In this document: positions 8,043 through 14,692 of the stretch, one piece after another
How positions within the stretch are numbered: position 1 is the first letter of the stretch
How the letters are laid out: every line of letters begins with the position of its first letter
Assembly: GCA_947380655.1 (NCBI GenBank)
Contig: CANCRX010000070.1
Span: forward strand, 1 to 15,511
DNA from: Alcaligenaceae bacterium
GTDB lineage: Bacteria > Pseudomonadota > Gammaproteobacteria > Burkholderiales > Burkholderiaceae_B
DNA: 15,511 bases
Direction: 5' to 3'
The notes under the pieces: model-generated
The model's database searches: none
The model's input: the letters and a program-made list of their open reading frames with translations, nothing else
Told to the model about the DNA's origin: nothing
Program-made: the position numbers and the translations under genes

Positions 8043-9947
8043 TTAGTACTGGCCACCAACATGGTGACGGGCAACAAAGTGATCAGGACCAACTTTAACC
8101 AACGGCTCAACAATCGGCATGTCGTCTAATGCACGGATAGAGCTCGGTAACTCATCTGCAGCAATTTCAGTTTTGAGATGTCTTCTGGCAGGATCGGCAA
8201 TCGGTACTGCGGACATGAGCTTGCGGGTGTAAGGGTGCTGAGGATTTTGAAAAATTTCACGTCTCGGACCAATCTCAACAATTTGTCCAAGATACATCAC
8301 CGCAACTCGATGGCTGATACGTTCGACGACTGCCATATCGTGCGAGATAAACAAAAACGATACCCCGAGTTCCTGTTGCAAATCGATCATCAAGTTAACG
8401 ATCTGTGCCTGGATCGATACATCTAGTGCAGAAACCGACTCATCAGCGATCACAACTTTCGGGTTGAGTGCCAGGGCACGCGCGATGCAGATGCGTTGTC
8501 GCTGACCACCGGAAAACTCATGCGGATAGCGCTGCGCCATATCTGGGGTGAGTCCGACTCGCCCCAGCAGATAAGCGACACGCTCACGTGCGGTGTGCGC
8601 AGTACCCTCGCCATGAATGAGCAAGGGCTCCATAATGGAAAACCCAACCGTCACACGTGGATCAAGCGATGCAAAAGGATCCTGAAAAACAAACTGGATA
8701 TTACGACGCAAAGATTGCAGCTTGCGGTGTTCGAGCGTGATGACATTCTGGCCGTCAAACTCTATCTCCCCTCCCTGCGTATCAACCAGCCTGAGTAAGG
8801 CGCGACCGGTGGTGGATTTTCCACACCCTGACTCACCGACTAAAGCTAGCGTTTCTCCAGGGTATAGATCAAAGCTGACGTGCTCCACGGCATGGACGCG
8901 TTGCTTCACACGATTCAACAAACCACTGCGGAGATCAAAACGTGTGATCAGATTACGTACGCTAAGAATGGGCTTATTGTGGCGATAAGGTAAATGAGAT
9001 GCAGAAGTGTTTTGGGACGGAACAACCGAAGAGGTTTCCACCACCGCCGGGGTCATCGAGATGAGTTTAAAGTGCGCGGGATAATCCGTATCTTTCATCG
9101 ATCCCAATTGAGGGACCGCCGACAACAATGCCTGGGTATACCGATGTTTGGGCGCGTGAAATAGTTCTGACGCCGGGGCCTGCTCAACCTCTTGGCCCTG
9201 ATACATCACAAGTACACGATCAGCCACCTCAGCCACAACCCCCATATCGTGGGTAATGAAAATGACGCCCATATGCATTTCTTGTTGCAACTGACGGATC
9301 AACTGCAAGATCTGTGCCTGGATCGTGACATCCAAGGCTGTAGTGGGCTCGTCGGCTATCAGCAAAGCCGGTTTACAGGCTAGCGCCATCGCGATCATGA
9401 CGCGCTGGCGCATCCCACCCGAAAGCTGATGCGGATAACGATCCATGACCGAACGTGCCTGAGGGATACGAACCTGCTCAAGCAAACGCAAGGTTTCAGC
9501 ACGTGCAGCGGCATGACCCGTACGCTGATGCAGACGAATCGACTCTGCGATTTGCTCGCCTGCAGTAAACACAGGATTGAGAGAAGTCATCGGCTCTTGA
9601 AAAATCATCGCCATGTCTGCGCCACGCACGGAACGCATCAGTTTTGGATCCGCATTGATCAGATCGACCAGCTCGCCTTCGCGTCTGCGCAGTGTCATCG
9701 CACCGCTTATGATTGTGCCGCCACCATGCTCAACAAGCCGCATCAGTGCAAGTGAGGTAACGGATTTTCCTGAACCCGACTCGCCCACAATCGCGAGTGT
9801 CTCGCCTCGATCAACATGAAAGGACAAATTGCGTACGGCATCCACCGTCCGTTCAGAGCTGGAAAACCGCACACTCAGGTCTACCACACGCACCACGCCT
9901 CGTTCAGTTATCTGATCAAAGCCGTTGAGGTGCGGCGCCTGAACCAT
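8043..9947 (-). CDS. gsiA: Peptide/glutathione ABC importer, fused double ATPase GsiA
   Basis: This 634-residue protein carries both ATPase domains that in Dpp/Opp systems are split into two proteins. Domain 1: Walker A GESGSGKS (55-62), Q-loop Q117, signature LSGGM (175-179), Walker B ending D199-E200, switch H233. Domain 2: Walker A GESGCGKS (371-378), signature FSGGQ (478-482), Walker B ending D502-E503, switch H536. Each domain is followed by an oligopeptide/dipeptide transporter C-terminal region, and a low-complexity linker lies around 300-325. All catalytic residues are present, so both sites should hydrolyse ATP. The fused layout and the ADESVSALDVS segment are typical of GsiA. Its ATG shares one base with the iaaA stop (TGATG), implying translational coupling, as in the iaaA-gsiA order of enterobacteria. 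A 77-base gap separates it from gsiB, the longest in the minus-strand run. Confidence 0.96.
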   Translation of the reverse strand: MVQAPHLNGFDQITERGVVRVVDLSVRFSSSERTVDAVRNLSFHVDRGETLAIVGESGSGKSVTSLALMRLVEHGGGTIISGAMTLRRREGELVDLINADPKLMRSVRGADMAMIFQEPMTSLNPVFTAGEQIAESIRLHQRTGHAAARAETLRLLEQVRIPQARSVMDRYPHQLSGGMRQRVMIAMALACKPALLIADEPTTALDVTIQAQILQLIRQLQQEMHMGVIFITHDMGVVAEVADRVLVMYQGQEVEQAPASELFHAPKHRYTQALLSAVPQLGSMKDTDYPAHFKLISMTPAVVETSSVVPSQNTSASHLPYRHNKPILSVRNLITRFDLRSGLLNRVKQRVHAVEHVSFDLYPGETLALVGESGCGKSTTGRALLRLVDTQGGEIEFDGQNVITLEHRKLQSLRRNIQFVFQDPFASLDPRVTVGFSIMEPLLIHGEGTAHTARERVAYLLGRVGLTPDMAQRYPHEFSGGQRQRICIARALALNPKVVIADESVSALDVSIQAQIVNLMIDLQQELGVSFLFISHDMAVVERISHRVAVMYLGQIVEIGPRREIFQNPQHPYTRKLMSAVPIADPARRHLKTEIAADELPSSIRALDDMPIVEPLVKVGPDHFVARHHVGGQY

Positions 9948-10921
9948 CAGCGGTAGATTTCCGTGACGGGATCAGATCCGGGCCTCGCATACCCCCGGTA
10001 CATGCCTTCTGTGTTGAAAGGCAGCGTAATGTTGCCCTTGGCATCAACTGCGATGAGTCCACCCTTGCCACCTATAGAGGGTAACTCCTCAAACATTACC
10101 GCATGAGCAGCTTGTTCTAGCGTGGCACCGGTATATCGCATTCTTGCCGCAATATCGTAGGCAGCGACCTTACGGATATACATCTCACCCGTACCGGTTG
10201 CTGACACGGCACACGTCTGATTGCTCGCGTATGTCCCCGCGCCGACAAGTGGTGCATCGCCGACGCGCCCAACTTGTTTATTCGTAATGCCACCGGTTGA
10301 GGTCGCCGCTGCAAGATTGCCATGCGCATCGAGCGCAACCGCACCCACCGTACCAAATTTTTTATCGAGATCCAGGGGATGGACTGCTGGGGGCTGACTC
10401 TCCACAATCGCTTGGCCATCATGATCCAATACCGCCGCTTCTGGCGTATCGCGCTGCACACGCAGTAATTGCGCATGACGCTCAGGCGTAGAAAAATAAG
10501 AGGCTTCAACCATGGTGAGGCCTTGTGCGCGCGCAAAGCGCTCGGCGCCCTCACCCACAAAAAATACATGACGGCTATTTTGCATGACACTGCGCGCCGC
10601 GAGAATCGGATTGCGAATGTGATGCACATTCGCAATCGCCCCCGTCCTCAACGAAGCCCCGTCCATGATGGCCGCATCGAGCTCATGCGTGGCATCGCTC
10701 GTGAAAACCGCTCCACGCCCAGCATTGAAAAGAGGACAGTCCTCCAGCTCAACCACCGCCGCAGTTACAGCATCCACAGCGCTGCCGCCTGCCGCAAGCA
10801 CGGCTTGACCCACTTGCAACACCTGCCGCAATGCTGCGTGATATTCACGCTCTTTCTCTGCGGACATGGCGCTGCGACTGATCGCGCCTGCCCCGCCGTG
10901 AATCACAATGACGGGGTTCAT
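9947..10921 (-). CDS. iaaA: Isoaspartyl peptidase/L-asparaginase (plant-type, Ntn hydrolase)
   Basis: This enzyme hydrolyses isoaspartyl (beta-Asp) dipeptides and, more weakly, L-asparagine. The 324-residue precursor cleaves itself between G190 and T191 in KKFGTVGAVALD; T191 is the nucleophile of the beta chain. Other landmarks are the N-terminal VIVIHGGAG, the DCPLFNAGRGAVF segment, STGGITNK, GRVGDAPLVGAGTYA and the late SATGTGE and GGKGGLIAVD stretches. I start it at MNPVIVIHGG; an open frame extends 35 codons upstream into the CoA-transferase gene, but that extension is unlike the family. The start is only four bases after the scoB stop, with AAGG 9 bases before the ATG. It precedes gsiA with a one-base overlap. 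The same gene order in E. coli (iaaA-gsiABCD) supports the assignment. Confidence 0.95.
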   Translation of the reverse strand: MNPVIVIHGGAGAISRSAMSAEKEREYHAALRQVLQVGQAVLAAGGSAVDAVTAAVVELEDCPLFNAGRGAVFTSDATHELDAAIMDGASLRTGAIANVHHIRNPILAARSVMQNSRHVFFVGEGAERFARAQGLTMVEASYFSTPERHAQLLRVQRDTPEAAVLDHDGQAIVESQPPAVHPLDLDKKFGTVGAVALDAHGNLAAATSTGGITNKQVGRVGDAPLVGAGTYASNQTCAVSATGTGEMYIRKVAAYDIAARMRYTGATLEQAAHAVMFEELPSIGGKGGLIAVDAKGNITLPFNTEGMYRGYARPGSDPVTEIYR

Positions 10922-10925
10922 GGTT

Positions 10926-11585
10926 TTAGCCTTTTTTAACCGCTGATACGTCCAGTTTTGCGTCTGTATTCGCCTGGATCTCTTCGATGGTGATACCGGG
11001 TGCCAACTCAAGGAGCTTGAGGCCATTCGGTGTGACTTCCATCACGCCCATGTCTGTAATCACCATGTCGATGACACCCACACCCGTCAGAGGCAGTGTG
11101 CACTTGGGCAATAATTTTTTATCGATCGAGCCGTCTTTCTTGCGTGCGACATGCTCCATCAACACAATCACGCGACCAACGCCGGCAACCAGATCCATCG
11201 CGCCGCCCATACCTTTGACCATCTTGCCTGGAATCATCCAGTTAGCCAGATCGCCGGTCTCCGAGACCTGCATCGCACCGAGAATCGCCAGATTGATCTT
11301 GCCACCGCGAATCATCGCGAAGGAATCGGCTGAGGAAAAAATCGATGAGCCTGGCAAGGTCGTTACGGTTTGCTTGCCAGCATTGATCAGATCGGGATCG
11401 ACTTCGCTTTCAAGGGGAAACTGACCAATCCCCAACAAACCGTTTTCTGATTGCAGCCAGACTTCCATGCCGGCTGGCACGTGATTGGCAACCAGGGTGG
11501 GCAAACCAATACCCAGATTTACATAAAAGCCGTCTTTTAATTCGCGGGCTGCGCGGGCAGCCATTTCGTCACGAGTCCATGCCAT
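10926..11585 (-). CDS. scoB: 3-oxoacid CoA-transferase, subunit B
   Basis: This is the beta subunit of a succinyl-CoA:3-ketoacid (acetoacetate) CoA-transferase, which moves CoA between succinyl-CoA and a 3-oxoacid during ketone-body or short-chain acid use. The 219 residues show the catalytic-glutamate motif SENG (E47 as probable nucleophile), preceded by GFYVNLGIGLPTLVAN and followed by GIGQFPLESEVDPDLINAG. Later segments GGKINLAILGAMQVSE, DLANWMIPGK and KGMGGAMDLVAG are characteristic. A strong AAGGAG Shine-Dalgarno (11594-11599) overlaps the subunit A stop (TAAGGAG) 8 bases before the ATG, so both subunits should be made together. A 3-oxoadipate CoA-transferase (PcaIJ) is the main alternative; the nearby genes do not favour an aromatic pathway. 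Confidence 0.92.
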   Translation of the reverse strand: MAWTRDEMAARAARELKDGFYVNLGIGLPTLVANHVPAGMEVWLQSENGLLGIGQFPLESEVDPDLINAGKQTVTTLPGSSIFSSADSFAMIRGGKINLAILGAMQVSETGDLANWMIPGKMVKGMGGAMDLVAGVGRVIVLMEHVARKKDGSIDKKLLPKCTLPLTGVGVIDMVITDMGVMEVTPNGLKLLELAPGITIEEIQANTDAKLDVSAVKKG

Positions 11586-11597
11586 GTCGATGTCTCC

Positions 11598-12299
11598 TTA
11601 GTTCGCTGCACGAACAGTGCGCTGTTCAATGCGTTTTTCAGGGTTTGCGTTGATCACGATGCGGTGCACATAAATGCCCGGCAAGTGAATCTGATCAGGA
11701 TCGAGCTCACCCGTCTCCACGATCTTTTCAACTTCGACCACCGTGATTTTTCCGGCCTGCGCAACAGGGGGATTAAAGTTTCGTGCAGTTTTGTGAAAAA
11801 TCAGATTGCCACTGCGATCAGCTATGTAGGCTTTCACCAGGGAAATCTCAGGCACCAGCGCACGCTCCATCACGTATTGCTTGCCATCGAACTCACGGAT
11901 TTCTTTGCCATCAGCCACGATCGTACCCACACCGGTACGGGTAAAGAAGGCAGGAATACCAGCACCGCCCGCACGCAGACGCTCGGCGAGCGTGCCCTGC
12001 GGTGTGAATTCAAGCTCTAATTCGCCCGCAAGATACTGGCGCTCGAACTCTTTGTTTTCACCGACATAGGACGCGATCATTTTGCGAACTTGTCGGGTTT
12101 TCAACAGAATTCCCAGTCCAAAATCGTCTACACCAGCATTGTTGCTGATACAGGTCAGATCTTTAGTGCCCATGTCGCGCACCGCAGCGATCAACGCCTC
12201 TGGGATGCCGCATAAGCCAAAGCCACCCACAGCGATGGTCTGGCCGTCTTTCAAAATTCCTGTAAGCGCTTCTTTGGCGCCTGGATAAAGCTTGTCCAT
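11598..12299 (-). CDS. scoA: 3-oxoacid CoA-transferase, subunit A
   Basis: This is the alpha subunit, 233 residues, partner of the gene 12 bases downstream. It carries the CoA-binding motif GGFGLCGIP (25-33), the NNAGVDDFGLG segment, SYVGENKEFERQYLAGELE, TPQGTLAERLRAGGAGIPAFFT, and a C-terminal LPGIYVHR, all standard for the family. AGGAG (12308-12312) sits 8 bases before the ATG. The thioesterase gene ends 36 bases upstream. Acetoacetate is the most likely acceptor, but related enzymes use other 3-oxoacids and sequence reading alone does not settle this. Confidence 0.92.
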   Translation of the reverse strand: MDKLYPGAKEALTGILKDGQTIAVGGFGLCGIPEALIAAVRDMGTKDLTCISNNAGVDDFGLGILLKTRQVRKMIASYVGENKEFERQYLAGELELEFTPQGTLAERLRAGGAGIPAFFTRTGVGTIVADGKEIREFDGKQYVMERALVPEISLVKAYIADRSGNLIFHKTARNFNPPVAQAGKITVVEVEKIVETGELDPDQIHLPGIYVHRIVINANPEKRIEQRTVRAAN

Positions 12300-12335
12300 T
12301 CGTCCAGCTCCTGTCTATATTGAATTCAAATGAGA

Positions 12336-12815
12336 TTATGAACGATTTACGGTCGTTGCCAACGCTTCGAGTACCTCTGACGGCCAGGGATGTGATTTCT
12401 CTGCCTCAAAGTCCATCCAGACCATAACCGACCGGCCCTGTGCACGTAAATCCAGCGTACCGTCATTTCCGACAACGAGGAGATCGACCTCATGCTCCAT
12501 GCTGGAGCGGCCAAGCTTGACCAGCCTCATCCTCACTCTTATCGTAGCCGGATAGGTAATTTGCTTTTTAAAGTCACAAGCGCAATGTACAACCACCGGT
12601 CCGAAACGCGAGGAATCAGTAACACGCGCCGCATAGAACATACTAATGCGGCCCTCCTCCATATAGCGGAAATAGACCGCGTTATTCAAATGCTGCAAGC
12701 TATCGCCATCAGCCCAGCGCATCTTTACATCAATGTCATAGGTGTCACCTATTTGCAGGGTATGACCCTGAGGGACGCACGGCACTGATTCAAACGCTTG
12801 CTCAAGCTCTGACAC
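12336..12815 (-). CDS. Hotdog-fold acyl-CoA thioesterase (4HBT family)
   Basis: This is a 159-residue single hotdog domain that should hydrolyse an acyl-CoA to free acid and CoA. The family motif appears as MRWADGDSLQHLNNAVYF (32-49); D36 is the likely catalytic aspartate and LNNAVY the hallmark helix start. Many relatives have Gly-His before the NN pair; here Q41 replaces the usual glycine. The start is a GTG at 12815, supported by GGAG (12822-12825) 6 bases upstream; no suitable ATG is nearby. It is the first gene of the minus-strand run, divergent from ETF-QO by 124 bases. The substrate is unknown; the company of a CoA-transferase and ETF-QO suggests a short-chain or branched acyl-CoA intermediate. 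Confidence 0.88.
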   Translation of the reverse strand: MSELEQAFESVPCVPQGHTLQIGDTYDIDVKMRWADGDSLQHLNNAVYFRYMEEGRISMFYAARVTDSSRFGPVVVHCACDFKKQITYPATIRVRMRLVKLGRSSMEHEVDLLVVGNDGTLDLRAQGRSVMVWMDFEAEKSHPWPSEVLEALATTVNRS

Positions 12816-12939
12816 AAAGTTCTCCGAAAGATTTGCAAAAGGGGAAGTTCATTGATTTGCAAGGCATTTGCCCTGTGTAACAGGCTGCAGTGCAATACAA
12901 TCCATGCCAACAATCATACTTTGAAGCTGGGAGAATCTC
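12816..12939. promoter_or_regulatory. Divergent intergenic region with TTGCAA repeats
   Basis: This region must hold the promoters for both the leftward run and the rightward ETF-QO gene. GATTTGCAA occurs at 12830-12838 and again at 12854-12862, exactly 24 bases apart. The first copy lies in a TTTGCAAA palindrome. A third ATTTGC occurs at 12866 within GGCATTTGCC. A weak rightward promoter can be drawn as TTGCCC (12868-12873), 17 bases, TGCAAT (12891-12896). For the leftward run I see no convincing pair of boxes. ETF-QO has a good GGGAG Shine-Dalgarno at 12929-12933. Confidence 0.35.
12822..12825 (-). promoter_or_regulatory. Ribosome-binding site supporting the GTG start of the thioesterase
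   Basis: The minus strand reads GGAG here, 6 bases ahead of the GTG at 12815. It supports this rare start codon, which begins M-S-E-L-E-Q and keeps the whole hotdog domain. Confidence 0.65.
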
Positions 12940-14589
12940 ATGTCACAACGTGAATCGATGGAATATGACGTCGTCATCGTCGGTGGTGGCCCTGGCGGTC
13001 TGGCCACAGCCATCCGCCTCAAGCAGCTCGCGGCAGAACGCGCGCATGAAATTTCGGTCTGTGTCCTGGAGAAAGGCAGCGAGATTGGCGCCCATATCCT
13101 CTCAGGCGCAGTGATGGATCCCCAGGCACTCACAGAACTGCTGCCCGACTGGAAAACCACTGGCGCCCCCCTCGATACGCCTGTTACAGAAGACGAGTTT
13201 TTGTTCCTGACAGAAACCGGCTCTCGTAAAACTCCAGAATGGTTATTGCCTGAATGTTTTCATAACAAAGGTAATTACGTCATCAGTCTGGGCAATGTCG
13301 CACGCTGGATGGGTGAGCAGGCCGAGGCGCTGGGTGTTGAAATTTTCCCGGGCTTTGCAGCGGCTGAAGTTCTCTATGATGAAAAAGGTGCTGTGCGCGG
13401 TGTGGCCACCGGTGACATGGGTGTGGGTCGTGATGGACAGCCCACCGAACACTACCAGCAAGGCATGGAACTGCTGGCCAAATACACAATTTTTGCTGAA
13501 GGCGCACGCGGCCAGCTCGGCAAACAACTGATCGAACACTTCAAACTTGATCAGGGCCGTGATCCACAGAGTTACGGCATCGGTATCAAAGAACTCTGGG
13601 AAATCGATCCCTCCAAATCCCGTCCTGGGCTAGTGGTGCACACCGCAGGCTGGCCACTCGATTCAGATACTTATGGCGGGTCGTTCCTGTATCACCTGAA
13701 TAACAACCAGGTTGCGGTTGGAATGGTGGTGGGGCTGGATTATGCAAACCCATGGATTTCACCCTTCGAGGAATTCCAGCGCTATAAAACACACCCGGCC
13801 ATTCGCGGCTATTTTGAGGGCGGCAAGCGCATCGCTTATGGCGCACGTGCGATCACCGCGGGTGGTTTGCTCTCCTTGCCTAAACTGGTATTTCCTGGTG
13901 GCGCGCTGGTTGGTTGCGAAGCAGGTTTCCTCAACGCTTCACGTATCAAAGGCAGCCATGCGGCGATCAAGTCAGGCATGATGGCTGCCGAGGCAGCGTT
14001 TGATGCACTCGTTGCAGAGCGCAGCCACGATGAGTTACCCGCCTACCCTGCTGCCTTTGAAGGCTCATGGCTACATACTGAACTCAACAAAGCACGTAAC
14101 TTCAAACAGTGGTTCAAGAAAGGCCGCTCAGTCGGCACGCTCATGACCGGTATTGAGCAATGGCTGCTCAAGGGCAATATGCCCTGGACCATCCATCGCA
14201 CCAAACCTGATCATGCCTGTCTGCAGCCAGCGAATCTATGTACCAAGATCGACTATCCAAAACCTGATGGCGTACTGACCTTTGATCGTCTGAGCTCGGT
14301 GTTTATCTCGAACACGAACCACGAAGAAAACCAGCCCGTGCATCTGACATTGAAAGACGCATCGGTGCCTGTCGCCGTGAACCTTGCGGTATATGGTGGG
14401 CCCGAAGCGCGTTACTGCCCTGCTGGCGTGTATGAGTTTGTCAAAGATGATGCCAGTGGCGCAGACCGTCTGCAGATCAATGCACAAAACTGTGTGCACT
14501 GTAAGACTTGCGATATTAAAGATCCGACGCAGAACATTGTTTGGGTCACACCGCAAGGTGGAGAAGGTCCGGTGTACAGCAGCATGTAA
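12940..14589 (+). CDS. Electron transfer flavoprotein-ubiquinone oxidoreductase (ETF-QO)
   Basis: This membrane-associated flavoprotein passes electrons from reduced ETF, and so from acyl-CoA and related dehydrogenases, to ubiquinone. At 549 residues it is full length for the family. The FAD dinucleotide-binding motif GGGPGG is at 15-20, with LEKGSEIGAHILSGAV following. The quinone/membrane region includes YGARAITAGGLLSLPKLVFPGG (split around 300-321) and GCEAGFLNASRIKG. The C-terminal domain carries a single [4Fe-4S] cluster on C493 (YCPAG), C518, C521 and C524 (CVHCKTC), and the protein ends in GEGPVYSSM. ATG at 12940 has GGGAG 6 bases upstream and starts just before the FAD domain, so no targeting sequence is present. 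It ends at a strong terminator and seems to be a single-gene unit. The ETF genes themselves are not in this window. Confidence 0.96.
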   Translation: MSQRESMEYDVVIVGGGPGGLATAIRLKQLAAERAHEISVCVLEKGSEIGAHILSGAVMDPQALTELLPDWKTTGAPLDTPVTEDEFLFLTETGSRKTPEWLLPECFHNKGNYVISLGNVARWMGEQAEALGVEIFPGFAAAEVLYDEKGAVRGVATGDMGVGRDGQPTEHYQQGMELLAKYTIFAEGARGQLGKQLIEHFKLDQGRDPQSYGIGIKELWEIDPSKSRPGLVVHTAGWPLDSDTYGGSFLYHLNNNQVAVGMVVGLDYANPWISPFEEFQRYKTHPAIRGYFEGGKRIAYGARAITAGGLLSLPKLVFPGGALVGCEAGFLNASRIKGSHAAIKSGMMAAEAAFDALVAERSHDELPAYPAAFEGSWLHTELNKARNFKQWFKKGRSVGTLMTGIEQWLLKGNMPWTIHRTKPDHACLQPANLCTKIDYPKPDGVLTFDRLSSVFISNTNHEENQPVHLTLKDASVPVAVNLAVYGGPEARYCPAGVYEFVKDDASGADRLQINAQNCVHCKTCDIKDPTQNIVWVTPQGGEGPVYSSM

Positions 14590-14611
14590 CGCCTCAGTTC
14601 AAACGATGGGG

Positions 14612-14640
14612 AAAACCATGCCCGTGCGCATGGTTTTTTC
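14612..14640 (+). terminator. Rho-independent terminator after ETF-QO
   Basis: AAAACCATGC (14612-14621) pairs perfectly with GCATGGTTTT (14628-14637) around a 6-base loop, giving a 10-bp stem that runs into six T residues (14634-14639). It lies 22 bases past the ETF-QO stop and separates it from the EamA gene. On the opposite strand the stem is followed by only four T, so it should work mainly rightward. Confidence 0.88.
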
Positions 14641-14692
14641 TTTTGTAGCGCGAGCAACCGCCTACCATGACTGCCTTGACCTGAGATTGAAT

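Noticed and set aside
10922..11026. 35-codon upstream extension of the iaaA reading frame into scoB
   Set aside because: The extension is basic and serine-rich, lies in another frame of a well-supported gene, and family members begin directly with the VIHGGAG strand.
13243..13981. Long open frames inside ETF-QO on both strands
   Set aside because: They lie wholly within a full-length, motif-complete enzyme gene, have no recognisable domain and are best explained as shadow frames.
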